DNA from: an uncultured Pseudomonadota bacterium
Lineage (GTDB): Bacteria; Myxococcota_A; UBA796; GCA-2862545
Assembly: GCA_903861005.1 (NCBI GenBank)
Contig: CAIOSP010000200.1
Location: 1 to 64,000 of the forward strand
Reading direction: 5' to 3'
Length of the DNA stretch: 64,000 bases
Program-made: the position numbers and the translations under genes
Part shown: one piece after another, positions 33,324-41,962 of the stretch
Layout of the letters: every line of letters begins with the position of its first letter
Position numbering within the stretch: the first letter of the stretch is position 1
The notes under the pieces: generated by a model
What the model was told of the DNA's origin: nothing
Databases searched by the model: none
Seen by the model: the letters and a program-made list of their open reading frames with translations, nothing else

Positions 33324-34868
33324 TCAGAGGCTCGGCCCCAGGACGCGCTCCAGGAGCGTACGATCCGCTTGGATCGCCGTGCGTTGCTGATAGAACCGCA
33401 TCCCCCGCACCCCGCCCAATTCCTCGCCACCGCCGGCCTTGCCGGGCCCGCCGTGCACCAGGTTGGGGAGCACTGTACCGGGCCCGGGGCTCTGATCGGC
33501 CACCTTCTTCGATCCCCAGTGGATCCGGCCGTGCCAGGGCGCGAGGCCGAGGACCACCCGCCCGGCCCAGGACTCGTCGTCGCTGTAGACGCTGGCGACC
33601 AAGCCGCCGCCGCCCTTGGCGACCATGGCCACCGCCGCGTCGGCGTCGCCATCCCAGGTCAGCACGGTGGCCACGGGGCCGAACACCTCGTGCTCGTGCA
33701 CGTACGGCGCGTCGGCGCCCAGGTCCGTCACGAACACGCGGGGACGCACGAAGAAGCCCGCCTCCGGGAGGTCGCCCTTGGCGGCGATCAGCTCGTCGAA
33801 GTGCGAGGCCAGCGCGTCCACGCCTCGGTTCACGTCGCGGAGCTGGACCGCCGTTGACACCGGACCCACCGACGTCTCACGGGCGTCCGGGTCACCGACG
33901 ACCACCCGCTCGAAGTGGTCCGCCAGCGCCTCGCGCACCGGCTCAAGGAGATCGGTCGGGACGAACACGCGCCGGATCGCCGTACACTTCTGGCCCGCCT
34001 TCTGGGTCAGATCGCGGACCATGTCGCTGACGAACATCTCGAAGGTCGGCTCGCCGGGCTCAACGTCCGGCCCAAGCACTGACGCGTTCAGCGAGTCGGC
34101 CTCGACGTTCACGGGGATGCCGAGCGCGATCACCTTGGCGTGCGACCGAATGGTCCGGCCCGTGTCGCTTGAGCCCGTGAAGGCGATGACGTCCTGCGGC
34201 GCCAGATGATCGAGCAGGTCGCCCGCGCTGCCGCAGAGCAGGCTGACCGCGCCCGGCGGGAGCAGCGCCGCCTCGTCCCACAGCTGCACCACCCGCCAGG
34301 TGACCAGCGCGGTGGCCGTGGCCGGCTTCACCAGCGCCGGGACACCGGCCAGCAAGCTGACCGCGAGCTTCTCGGCCATGCCCCACGCGGGGAAGTTGAA
34401 CGCGTTGATGTGCAACGCCACGCCCTGACGCGGAACCAGCACGTGCTGCCCCACAAACCGGGCCGAGCGACCGATCGCCTCAGCGTCCCCGTCCAGCAGC
34501 ACCGTGCGATCGCCGAGCTTGGCCCCGACCGAGGCGTAGTAGGCCAGCGTCGCGCTGGCGCCGTCCACGTCGAACTTGGCGTCGCCGCGCGTCGATCCGT
34601 AGTTGGCGCGGGACAGGTCCACCAGCTCGTCGCGCCGCGCGTGAAGCACGCCGCTGAGCGACTTCAGCAGCGCCCCACGCTGGGCGAAGGTCAGCGCCCG
34701 CAGGGAGGGCCCGCCCACCGTTCGGGCGAACGCGAGCGCCGCGCCCAGATCCAGACCGTTCGAGCTTGCCTCGGCCACGGCCTGACCGGAGACCGCGTCC
34801 ACGAGCGACGCGTGCGGCGCAGCCCCGTCGATCCATGCGTCTTGCAGGCGGCTGGTCAGACGTTCCAT
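33324..34868 (-). CDS. PaaZ/BoxD-type aldehyde dehydrogenase
   Basis: This 514-aa aldehyde dehydrogenase has the special signatures of the PaaZ N-terminal domain: 'HINAFNFPAWGMAEKLA', 'GIPVNVEADSLNASVLG' and 'TQKAGQKCTAIRRVFVP' with catalytic Cys and Glu intact. PaaZ itself carries a C-terminal MaoC-type hydratase domain (total about 680 aa). That domain is absent here, as in BoxD (3,4-dehydroadipyl-CoA semialdehyde dehydrogenase) of benzoyl-CoA degradation. No other paa or box genes are nearby, so the pathway is uncertain. The ATG at 34868 is chosen because GGAGG lies six bases upstream. Confidence 0.9.
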   Translation of the reverse strand: MERLTSRLQDAWIDGAAPHASLVDAVSGQAVAEASSNGLDLGAALAFARTVGGPSLRALTFAQRGALLKSLSGVLHARRDELVDLSRANYGSTRGDAKFDVDGASATLAYYASVGAKLGDRTVLLDGDAEAIGRSARFVGQHVLVPRQGVALHINAFNFPAWGMAEKLAVSLLAGVPALVKPATATALVTWRVVQLWDEAALLPPGAVSLLCGSAGDLLDHLAPQDVIAFTGSSDTGRTIRSHAKVIALGIPVNVEADSLNASVLGPDVEPGEPTFEMFVSDMVRDLTQKAGQKCTAIRRVFVPTDLLEPVREALADHFERVVVGDPDARETSVGPVSTAVQLRDVNRGVDALASHFDELIAAKGDLPEAGFFVRPRVFVTDLGADAPYVHEHEVFGPVATVLTWDGDADAAVAMVAKGGGGLVASVYSDDESWAGRVVLGLAPWHGRIHWGSKKVADQSPGPGTVLPNLVHGGPGKAGGGEELGGVRGMRFYQQRTAIQADRTLLERVLGPSL

Positions 34869-34888
34869 CAAGGTCCTCCAAAGGCGGC

Positions 34889-34894
34889 ACGGTA
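34889..34894 (-). promoter_or_regulatory. Candidate -10 element TACCGT before the aldehyde dehydrogenase gene
   Basis: TACCGT lies 20 bases upstream of the ATG at 34868, between the stop of the GT-C gene and the ribosome site. No clear -35 is seen. Confidence 0.28.
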
Positions 34895-34909
34895 ACGCAC
34901 CCGGTCGGG

Positions 34910-36970
34910 TCAGCGCAGCGGGATCACGAGCGTCTTCGGCGCGGACGGCGCCGGGTTGTTTCGCCAGGGCAGAATCGCCGGATCGACGCCGACCTCCAGC
35001 TCAGGCGTGACGCCGGCGGGCCAGGCACCCGTCGCCGCGATCGGCGTGAGCGCGCCGTCGCCGCCGACGATGCCGGTCGCCAGCACGATCGACGCGACCT
35101 CGGCACCCGCCGCGTCGTGACCGACCACGCGAACCCCCCTAACCGCGGCGTTGCCGAAGAAGCCGTAGTTCCAACCCTGGCCGCGCAGCTGATTGCTGTG
35201 GAAGGACACGTCGACCACGTCGTCGTGCGGGTGCCACAACACCAAGCCACGGACCCACATCGGGACCTGACCACCGCCGGCTTGGAGGGTCACGCGCCAA
35301 CGAGAGTCCCCGTCCACGTCGGGGAGCCGCGCCGCGTGATCCTCCTGCGGCGCGCCTTCCTCTGGCCAGGTCAGCAGCTCCTCCGGCGTCAGGACGTAGC
35401 GCTGATCAAACGAGGTCGGGCAGCGGCCAGAGGCCGTCGCGTAGAGCACCAGCGCGGAGCGCGGCGCCAGCTCCACCACGCGGTCCACGCTCGTCACCTG
35501 ATCCACGAGCAGCGCCCCCGCCATCGCCGCAGGCGTCGCCCACTCCGACGAGGGCGAGTCCTCTTCATGCTCCACGACGAGCGCGCAGGGTGGCGGGAGC
35601 GATCCGGGGAAGGCCTGCCCTTCATGCGCCAACAGCCACGCGACCGGCACCGAGACCTGCCGCTCGAAGTGGGTGCCGCGGTAGCGAACGGCCAGGGTGC
35701 GACCCGACACGTCCTGGAGCGACCAGCCGGTCGCCTGCCGGACCGCGGACGTCCACTCCAGCAGATGCCCGTAGTCAAAGACCTCCGGCGCGCGGAGCTC
35801 GCGGACGGCCGCGTCGCGCTGGCTCAGCATCACCGTCACGGGCCAAGCGGCCACCAGGCTCGCGCTGAGCCACGCCACACGCGGCGCCGCCTGGGTCGCC
35901 GCGCGCAGGAACGCGCCCGCAAGCAACGCCACGGCCGGCGCGCCCGCAAGCAGGTAGCGACTGTTCACCAGCATGCCCGCGTTGATCGACGAACCGGCGT
36001 AGGCCGCGACAAACAGAGCCACGACGGATCCGCTCGCGAGAAGCAAGCGACCGTCCGAGTACCCGCGGCGGACCCAAGCCAGGGCGCCTGCCACGCCGAC
36101 GGCGGCGATCACCGTCCCCCACATCGTGAGCCCCACCGACTCCGGGCTCACGCCCGACCAGCCCGAGAGCTGCGCCACGATCCCCGACAGCTCGGTCCAC
36201 ACGTCGTCGGCCAGCTGCGTCGGGATCAGGCCATCCACCTGCTGCTGTGCGCCCATCGCGCGCAGGTTCCACCAGCCGTTTCGCGCGTCGGAGATCAGGT
36301 ACGGCGTGTAGGTCGCGACCACCACCCCGACCGCGGCGACCACGTGCCGCGGCTTGGTGACGGGCCGAGCCAGGATCCACGCCGGCAGCGCGCACAGCGC
36401 GAGCAGCGGCACCGACATGTGGGCTGTCGCGCCCACGGCCACACACGCGGCGAACAAGGGCAAGCCGCGACCGTCGCGATCCAGCACGGCCTTGAGCCAC
36501 GCCGTGAAGCCGACGGCGAGGAAGACGGGGATCCAGCCCGGGTTCCACAGGGTGCGAAGGCTGCCCCACACGACGGGCGCAGCCAGCAGCGACGCGAACG
36601 TCATCGCGCCTGCCAGTGCGCCGAGCCGCCGCGCCATGTCCCGCGCGAGCCAGCCGGCGCCGACGACGAGCAGCGCCCACTGCACCATCCATACGAAGCG
36701 CGGGTCGTCGCGCAGCTGAAGCACGGCCCACCACAGCGTGTGCATGGCGCCGCCCGGGATGCGCGCGCCGATGCCGTATGACAGCTCCGCGCCCATCGTC
36801 GGTAGGTCCAAAAAAGAGACGTCGCTCCGCAGCATGTCGCGATCCGACCACAGGTGGTACCGGAAGTCGGTCCGCGCCACATGGTCGATCAGGATGCCCA
36901 CGCTCGCCGCGCCGAGGAGGGCGGCCAGCACACGTTCGAAGCGCGACGATGCGGGGGCGGGGGTGTCCAC
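34910..36970 (-). CDS. Polytopic GT-C-like membrane protein with large C-terminal extracytoplasmic domain
   Basis: This 686-aa protein starts at GTG (GAGG just upstream) and has about ten transmembrane segments in the first 400 residues. The remaining 290 residues are soluble. The first outside loop is acidic ('SDRDMLRSDVSF'), as expected for a GT-C (GT39/ArnT/PMT-like) transferase using a lipid-linked sugar. The C-terminal part has no recognised domain and ends in a region that looks beta-rich ('DVSFHSNQLRGQGWNYGFFG'). Family assignment is by topology and the acidic loop only. It is upstream of the aldehyde dehydrogenase on the same strand, 41 bases apart. Confidence 0.75.
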   Translation of the reverse strand: MDTPAPASSRFERVLAALLGAASVGILIDHVARTDFRYHLWSDRDMLRSDVSFLDLPTMGAELSYGIGARIPGGAMHTLWWAVLQLRDDPRFVWMVQWALLVVGAGWLARDMARRLGALAGAMTFASLLAAPVVWGSLRTLWNPGWIPVFLAVGFTAWLKAVLDRDGRGLPLFAACVAVGATAHMSVPLLALCALPAWILARPVTKPRHVVAAVGVVVATYTPYLISDARNGWWNLRAMGAQQQVDGLIPTQLADDVWTELSGIVAQLSGWSGVSPESVGLTMWGTVIAAVGVAGALAWVRRGYSDGRLLLASGSVVALFVAAYAGSSINAGMLVNSRYLLAGAPAVALLAGAFLRAATQAAPRVAWLSASLVAAWPVTVMLSQRDAAVRELRAPEVFDYGHLLEWTSAVRQATGWSLQDVSGRTLAVRYRGTHFERQVSVPVAWLLAHEGQAFPGSLPPPCALVVEHEEDSPSSEWATPAAMAGALLVDQVTSVDRVVELAPRSALVLYATASGRCPTSFDQRYVLTPEELLTWPEEGAPQEDHAARLPDVDGDSRWRVTLQAGGGQVPMWVRGLVLWHPHDDVVDVSFHSNQLRGQGWNYGFFGNAAVRGVRVVGHDAAGAEVASIVLATGIVGGDGALTPIAATGAWPAGVTPELEVGVDPAILPWRNNPAPSAPKTLVIPLR

Positions 36971-37019
36971 CCTCGACCGTTAGCACTTCACGTGCGGCGC
37001 TGCCGCCGCCAACGCGCCC

Positions 37020-37619
37020 CTAGCGGGCCCGAAGAGACGCCTTGAGCTCGCGCAGCTCAGCCTTGAGCGCGTCGATCTCCGCCTGCTGCGCTTCGAGTCG
37101 GGCGTGGTCGGCCTGGACCGCGGCCAACGTGAGGCTCGTGTAGCCGTAGAGATCGACGTGATCCCCGTCGCCCGTCACCGCCCGGCTGCCCTCCTGATCG
37201 TCGATGATGAAGCCGAGGTGCCGCCGCGCGTCCGGCGCGTCCCAGTTGTAGCTCCACGTCGACAGGCCCATGGAGAGCGCCTGCTTGGCCGCCTCGTCTC
37301 GCTCGGCCGAGTCCAGGTAGTGGATGTCGCGCTTGAACTTGCGCCGCGAGATGGGGCAGCCGCCGGGCTGCTGCGTCGGATCCTCGGACACGCAGGCCAG
37401 CAGCACGTCGCAGTCGTTGACCAGGTCGCAGCGCGCGTCCGCGGTCGCGCAGATGTCGCCCTCCACCTCGCTGGTGCACTCGGGTACGCCGTCGAACGGC
37501 CCGTGGTAGCCGCCGCACGCGGGAGAGCCGCAGGTTGTGTACCAGCGGAGCTGAGTGGGGTCGACGTCGGTCGGGCACGCCGCCACGAACATCAAGGGGA
37601 TCAAGAGCGCGCGCTTCAT
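37020..37619 (-). CDS. Lipoprotein with S74-like (endosialidase-chaperone) C-terminal domain
   Basis: This 199-aa precursor starts at the ATG at 37619 and has a lipobox (FVAAC). Residues about 25-85 are Cys-rich (about eight Cys, 'CGSPACGGYHGPF', 'CDLVNDCDVLLAC'). Residues 90-199 resemble the intramolecular chaperone domain of phage tail spikes (peptidase S74): 'SRRKFKRDIHYL', then 'YNWD...RRHLGFIIDD', 'LYGYTSLTLAAVQ' and a terminal coiled coil with 'QAEIDALKAELREL'. In true S74 domains the Ser near the domain start and a Lys form the autocleavage site; a Ser is present here in the right place. Trimerisation and self-cleavage are inference only. Confidence 0.75.
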   Translation of the reverse strand: MKRALLIPLMFVAACPTDVDPTQLRWYTTCGSPACGGYHGPFDGVPECTSEVEGDICATADARCDLVNDCDVLLACVSEDPTQQPGGCPISRRKFKRDIHYLDSAERDEAAKQALSMGLSTWSYNWDAPDARRHLGFIIDDQEGSRAVTGDGDHVDLYGYTSLTLAAVQADHARLEAQQAEIDALKAELRELKASLRAR

Positions 37620-37793
37620 GGGAGACTCCGGAGTGCGGGGTGGATGGGCCCGTGGCCGCTTGAAAAGCCCGAATTGCTCGCGAGGTGAACCAAAGAATGC
37701 ACCGCGCGTGCCCATGACGCCAACTCACACAAACGGGGAACGGTGGCCGATCCGCGGTCGCCGGGGCACGAGACCCGGCCAGTCGGAGTCGTC

Positions 37794-38336
37794 GTGAGCG
37801 AAGCAGACCCACGCCCCCTCACCTTCCGCGTCGCCGGACCCGCCGACGTCCCCGCGATCGTCTCGCTGGTCGAGGCCACGTTCCGCGGTGATGCCAGCCG
37901 CGCCGGGTGGACCACCGAAGCGGACCTGCTCGAAGGACAACGCACCGACGCTGAGGAGGTCGCGGAGCACCTCGCCAACCCGCACGCGCGCTTCCTGCTC
38001 GCGTTGGACGGGGATAAACTCGTGGGTTCGGTGCTGATCAAGGACGACCACGGCTGCGGATACGGCGGGATGCTGTCGGTGTCGCCGGACCAACAGACAT
38101 CAGGGCTCGGCTCACGCATGCTCGCCCTCGCCGAGCGCGCGCTCGTCGAGGAGTTCGGGGTCGGCGAGGCCGCGATGACTGTGATCGTTCAGCGCACCGA
38201 GTTGATCGCGTACTACGTGCGCCGCGGCTGGCGCGTCACCGACGAACGCCGCCCCTTCCCCTACGGCCAGCCACGGTTTGGCCAGCCCAAGCGCGACGAC
38301 CTGGAGTTTGTCGTGCTGCGCAAGGCGCTTCGCTGA
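37794..38336 (+). CDS. GNAT-family N-acetyltransferase
   Basis: This 180-aa protein has the GNAT fold: 'FRVAGPADVPAIVSLVEATF' for beta1-alpha1 and 'KLVGSVLIKDD'. The acetyl-CoA P-loop is in 'GGMLSVSPDQQTSGLGSRML' (Q-x-x-G-x-G/S type), and a late 'AYYVRRGWRVTDER' strand follows. The GTG at 37794 has GGAG six bases upstream; a longer reading from 37743 has no ribosome site. Substrate (amine) unknown. Its stop is two bases from the start of the pseudouridine synthase gene, so the two are cotranscribed. Confidence 0.88.
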   Translation: MSEADPRPLTFRVAGPADVPAIVSLVEATFRGDASRAGWTTEADLLEGQRTDAEEVAEHLANPHARFLLALDGDKLVGSVLIKDDHGCGYGGMLSVSPDQQTSGLGSRMLALAERALVEEFGVGEAAMTVIVQRTELIAYYVRRGWRVTDERRPFPYGQPRFGQPKRDDLEFVVLRKALR

Positions 38337-38338
38337 CC

Positions 38339-38911
38339 ATGCTGATCGCGTTCTACAAGCCGTTCGACGTGCTCAGCCAGTTCACGCGCGACGTGCCCAC
38401 GCATCACACGCTCGCGGAGTTCGGCTTTGGCCCTGGCGTCTATCCGATCGGTCGTCTCGACCGAGACTCCGAGGGGCTCCTGCTGTTGAGCGACGAGGCA
38501 CGCTGGACCGACCTCTTGCTCAACCCCAAGCGAGCGCACCCGCGGACCTACCACGCGCAGGTGGAGGGGCTGGTCGAAGACAGCGCGCTGCTCGCCTTGC
38601 GCCGCGGTGGGCTGGATCTCAAGGACTTCCGCACGCGGCCGTGCCTGGCGACCCGGCTGGACACCGAGCCGGAACACCCGCCAAGAAGCCCGCCGATCCG
38701 CTACCGCAAGAGCATCCCCACCACGTGGCTGGAGCTCACGCTCACGGAGGGGAAGAACCGACAGGTGCGCCGGATGACCGCGACGGTGGGTTCGCCAACC
38801 TTGCGCCTGATCCGCGTCGCGATGGGCGGACTCACGATTTCTGATCTGGGCCTCACGCCCGGCAAGTGGCGACCGCTCACGCCCGCCGAGGTCCAGCGGC
38901 TGTTGGCGTAG
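38339..38911 (+). CDS. rluE: RluE-like rRNA pseudouridine synthase
   Basis: This 190-aa protein belongs to the RsuA/RluBEF family. The catalytic Asp lies in 'PIGRLDRDSEGLLLLSD', and 'ELTLTEGKNRQVRRMTATVG' is the second family motif. There is no N-terminal S4 domain, as in RluE, which makes pseudouridine 2457 in 23S rRNA in E. coli. Length and the start 'MLIAFYKPFDVLSQFT' also agree with RluE. No strong ribosome site precedes the ATG, which fits translational coupling to the GNAT gene. The specific target base is inferred. Confidence 0.9.
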   Translation: MLIAFYKPFDVLSQFTRDVPTHHTLAEFGFGPGVYPIGRLDRDSEGLLLLSDEARWTDLLLNPKRAHPRTYHAQVEGLVEDSALLALRRGGLDLKDFRTRPCLATRLDTEPEHPPRSPPIRYRKSIPTTWLELTLTEGKNRQVRRMTATVGSPTLRLIRVAMGGLTISDLGLTPGKWRPLTPAEVQRLLA

Positions 38912-38914
38912 GGT

Positions 38915-39799
38915 TCAGGGCGAAACCGTCTTACTCCACCGAAGCTGGATGGCGTCGTGCATCCACGCGCGCTCCAGGTCCGACACGCGGTGCTGGTTTC
39001 CAGGGAAGCTCTGGAAGGTGGCATCGAAGCCTGCCTCGGCCATCTTGAGGATGGTCGCCTTGCTCGGCGCGGACGGGACGATCGGATCGCGCTCGATGTG
39101 CGCGGCGCGCACCGGGAGCGCCGCCTGCGCGGCGTTTGCGTGCTCCGGGATGATCCGCGGCGGCATCGGGCCCGACAGGATGAGGACCTCCTCGAACAGC
39201 TCTGGGTGGTAGACGGACAGTCCGTAGGCCATCGCCCCGCCCAAGCTGAAGCCCACCAAGATTGGCTTTCCAGCCATCGGACGCTCCGTCCGCAGCCTCT
39301 CGACGAGCGCCACCAGGTCGGCCATGGACGCGTCGGCCTCGGCGGTGGCGCTCTGCGGCGTACCGTCCTCACGAAGGTGCGCGATCCAGGTGTAGCCACG
39401 GCCGGACCGCAGCGGCGCCTGCGGCGCGATCACCCGCACGTCGAGGTCCTCGAACTGGGCGATCGGCATGATGCGCTCCGGCGTTCCGCCCCATCCGTGC
39501 AGCACGATCACGGTCGGAAGCGCCTCAGAACCTTCATGCGGGCGCGCGGTCCACTCCAAGTAGGACAGCGCGTGGGTCGACGCCGCGGCGCCGCGCGGGT
39601 CAGCCCCAGGCGCCGCGGTCTGCTCTACGACCGCAGACTCGGGCTCCACGGTCGGCGCGACCGCCACCGGTGCCACGTCAGGCTCGGAGGTCGTCGTCGG
39701 CGCAGGCTGCGCGACCTCAGGCGTCGCGGGTGCCTCTCCGCCAAACGCGGACGGCGACAACGACAAGCACAACCAGACCGCAACCTGGGCACCGCGCAT
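38915..39799 (-). CDS. Exported alpha/beta-hydrolase (phospholipase/carboxylesterase-like)
   Basis: This 294-aa precursor starts at an ATG preceded by GAGGG. The signal peptide (cleavage after AFGGEA or nearby) is followed by a Pro/Thr/Val-rich linker of about 50 residues. The catalytic domain contains the oxyanion 'VIVLHGWGGTPE' loop, nucleophile elbow 'VGFSLGGAMAYG', probable Asp in 'ERDPIVP' and His in 'NQHRVSDLE'. The closest family type is the phospholipase/carboxylesterase (DLH/YpfH-like) group. It is predicted to act in the periplasm or outside the cell. The natural substrate is unknown. It converges with rluE, three bases apart. Confidence 0.87.
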   Translation of the reverse strand: MRGAQVAVWLCLSLSPSAFGGEAPATPEVAQPAPTTTSEPDVAPVAVAPTVEPESAVVEQTAAPGADPRGAAASTHALSYLEWTARPHEGSEALPTVIVLHGWGGTPERIMPIAQFEDLDVRVIAPQAPLRSGRGYTWIAHLREDGTPQSATAEADASMADLVALVERLRTERPMAGKPILVGFSLGGAMAYGLSVYHPELFEEVLILSGPMPPRIIPEHANAAQAALPVRAAHIERDPIVPSAPSKATILKMAEAGFDATFQSFPGNQHRVSDLERAWMHDAIQLRWSKTVSP

Positions 39800-40068
39800 G
39801 ATTCCCTCGCGTCGTCACACTACCCCTCAACACGGTCCGCGCACGGACTTGCAGCCCGTCGGGACGATCGATGTCAGGCGCTTTCGACCGGGACCGCTGG
39901 CGAGCGCGCCGTCGCTGTGCGATGAAAGAAGCGTCCGGTCGTCCTCTGGGGGGACGCGCCGAGCATCAAGCGGGACGGTGTAAGTTACACGGTCCTCGTT
40001 CGTCCTAAGCGGCCATCGGGACCACCGAAGTCCGTCGGTCCCCTGCCACCTCACCTGGAGTCACCTCG
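39800..40068. other. Intergenic region with regulatory-looking palindromes
   Basis: This divergent gap of 269 bases lies between the esterase and the small lipoprotein gene. It holds a short hairpin (GTCCG-CGCA-CGGAC, 39835-39848), a perfect 13-base palindrome (39978-39990), and GGAG before the ATG at 40069. No coding sequence or RNA gene is seen. Confidence 0.5.
39978..39990. promoter_or_regulatory. Perfect 13-bp palindrome GTGTAA-G-TTACAC, possible operator
   Basis: The two six-base arms are exact inverted copies around one G. The site lies about 80 bases before the lipoprotein ATG (40069) and is AT-rich relative to its surroundings, as a dimeric regulator site would be. Confidence 0.4.
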
Positions 40069-40731
40069 ATGAACCGCGCTCTTCTCACCACCCTCACGTT
40101 CCTCACGGCCACCACTCTCGGCGCTTGCAAGGGCACCAAGGAGATCAACGATCCCGCGGTCGAGTCGGCAGCGAAGTCCGTGGGCTCGTCGTCGGGTACC
40201 ATGGCGGCCACCCCGGCCGACGCCGACGAAGCGACGCTGCAGGCCAACGTGACGGCCGTCGGCTCCAGCTTCTCGGGCCTGGTCAGCGCGCATCAGTCGT
40301 ACGCCGCCACCAACGGGACGGACGCCGAGCAGGCCGACCCGGCCACGCTCGCGCGCGCCGCGGGCGATGTGGTCGAGTGGGACGGCAGCCACCTCGTCGT
40401 CAGCACGACCTGGGGCGAGACCGGCTACGAGTTCACCTACGACGTCGACCTGAACATCGGGACCGCGCCCGCGTCCATCGACGGCACCTACGAAGTCGAC
40501 TACGCAATCGGCGCGGCCGGCGTCTCCATTGGCTACACCGTCAGTGCCGTCTACGATGCGCTCACCTTCGACGACGCGGGCTGCGCGGCGTCGGGCAAGG
40601 TCATCGTCGACTGGTCCTACGACACGTCGCTCGGCGGGCTCGGCATCCCCGGCGCCACCGGCGGCGTGGATCATGGCACGGTGATCACCGAGTTCACCGC
40701 CTGCGACACCGTCACGATCAGCGGCACCTGA
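40069..40731 (+). CDS. Lipoprotein of unknown function
   Basis: This 220-aa precursor has lipobox LGAC followed by 'KGTKEIND'. The ATG is preceded by GGAG eight bases upstream. The mature protein is Ala/Ser/Thr-rich and acidic. Residues about 100-215 alternate hydrophobic and polar residues ('YEFTYDVDLNIG', 'YEVDYAIGAAGVSIGYTV'), suggesting a beta-sandwich or barrel-like fold with two late Cys. No family is recognised. The divergent palindrome upstream suggests regulated expression, and a strong hairpin lies just after the stop. Confidence 0.8.
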   Translation: MNRALLTTLTFLTATTLGACKGTKEINDPAVESAAKSVGSSSGTMAATPADADEATLQANVTAVGSSFSGLVSAHQSYAATNGTDAEQADPATLARAAGDVVEWDGSHLVVSTTWGETGYEFTYDVDLNIGTAPASIDGTYEVDYAIGAAGVSIGYTVSAVYDALTFDDAGCAASGKVIVDWSYDTSLGGLGIPGATGGVDHGTVITEFTACDTVTISGT

Positions 40732-40732
40732 T

Positions 40733-40779
40733 CCAAGTCGGCGCCCGCTCCGCCCGCGCGGAGCGGCGCCCCTACTTGG
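40733..40779. terminator. Large bidirectional hairpin between convergent genes
   Basis: Nested inverted arms are found: CCAAGT...ACTTGG, GGCGCC...GGCGCC and GCTCCGC...GCGGAGC around a four-base CCGC loop. The arms pair 19 bases with small internal bulges. It starts two bases after the lipoprotein stop and reaches into the 3' end of the convergent epimerase gene (stop at 40772). There is no T-run on either strand, so it probably acts as a barrier or 3'-end stabiliser for both transcripts. Confidence 0.6.
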
Positions 40780-41797
40780 CGGCCTTCGCGGCCTTGCGCG
40801 CCTTGTGCGCCGCCGACTCCTTGGCCAGGATGTCCTCGTCCGCGAGCCAATTGTAGATGGCGCGGATGGTGTCCTCGACAGGTCGCGGGTTGTAGCCCAG
40901 CTCAGTTGTGGCCTTGGCGTGCGACATGTTCGGGTTCGCGAGCAGCGCGTCGAGCGCCTCACGGGTCACGGGCGGCCGCTTGCCGATCATGGTGAGGACC
41001 GGACCAAGCGCGTGCAGCGCCCGCAGCGTCCACATGGGGATGGGCTTGGCCGGGATCGGCTTGCCGACGATGCCGGCCGCGATGTTCCCAAGCGCCAAGT
41101 TCGAGTTCCAGTGGCCCGCCAGGATGTACGCCTCACCGGGGCGGCCCTTGGTTTCGGCCAGCAGAAGCCCCTGCACGACGTCGCGCACGTCGACCCAGTT
41201 GAAGCCGGACGGCCCCACCGGACCCGAGTTGCCGCGCGCGATCGCGCGGAAGAACTTGCCCATCCGCGACGCCTTGTAGTCGTACGGACCGATCACACCG
41301 CAGGGATTGACCACCACCACGTCCAAGCCCTTGGCGCCCTCTTCGAATACGGCGAGCTGGCCCTGGGCCTTGGAGACGTTGTAGGCGCTCGAGCTGTGGC
41401 CGATCGCCAGGCGCGTCTGCTCAGTGATCGGCGCGCCGTGCGTGTCGATGTCGTAGGCGTGGATCGAGCTGGTGTGGATCAAGCGCTTGAGGCCGACCTC
41501 GCGCGCGACCTTGGCGATGTTCCGCGCGCCATCGACGTTCACGGACTGCACGAGGCCGCCCTTGTCGCCGGACGTGGAGATGACCGAGGCCAAGTGGAAG
41601 AGCGTGTCGCCAGGCTGGAAGGCCGACCGGAGGAAGTCCGCGTCGCGGATGTCGCCGCGCAGGACTTCGACATCGAGGCCCGCCAACGCGATGCCCGGGT
41701 CGAGATCGAGCGCCTTGACGGAGCGACCCTGGGCGAGGAGCGTACGAACGAGGGTGGCGCCGAGATGGCCGCCGGCGCCGGTCACGAGGGTGGACAA
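40772..41797 (-). CDS. NAD(P)-dependent epimerase/dehydratase (extended SDR)
   Basis: This 341-aa protein starts at TTG (41797) with AGGAG eight bases upstream. The Rossmann motif is at the very N-terminus ('LVTGAGGHLGATLVRTL'). The active-site YxxxK is in 'SAYNVSKAQGQLAVFE', preceded by the Ser in 'IHTSSIHAYDID'. The substrate-side region 'NWVDVRDVVQGLLLAE' is typical of dihydroflavonol-reductase-like and 3-beta-HSD-like SDRs. The C-terminus is a short Lys/Ala-rich tail (AHKARKAAKAAK). The product is not a clear sugar epimerase; sterol or polyketide-like substrates are possible. It is divergent from the methyltransferase at 41963. Confidence 0.86.
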   Translation of the reverse strand: MSTLVTGAGGHLGATLVRTLLAQGRSVKALDLDPGIALAGLDVEVLRGDIRDADFLRSAFQPGDTLFHLASVISTSGDKGGLVQSVNVDGARNIAKVAREVGLKRLIHTSSIHAYDIDTHGAPITEQTRLAIGHSSSAYNVSKAQGQLAVFEEGAKGLDVVVVNPCGVIGPYDYKASRMGKFFRAIARGNSGPVGPSGFNWVDVRDVVQGLLLAETKGRPGEAYILAGHWNSNLALGNIAAGIVGKPIPAKPIPMWTLRALHALGPVLTMIGKRPPVTREALDALLANPNMSHAKATTELGYNPRPVEDTIRAIYNWLADEDILAKESAAHKARKAAKAAK

Positions 41798-41962
41798 GGG
41801 GGAAACTCCTGGTTGCAGGCTGGAGTGACGCCTTGGGGACCCACCCCTCGACGCGCGCGCGTCCATAGCTCGGCAGAGCCCCACGCACCGGCCAAGACGC
41901 ACACGCCACGAGCTTTCCCGTGCCGACGTTGCGGCCGCTGCGCTCCCGGGACACATGCCGCG

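Noticed and set aside
37716-37793. Longer start for the GNAT gene at 37743
   Set aside because: No ribosome site and no GNAT-like residues; GTG at 37794 has GGAG six bases upstream.
40805-41962. Plus-strand frame leading into the methyltransferase at 41963
   Set aside because: It is antisense to the epimerase, without coding motifs before 'MLPRLHLFEF'.
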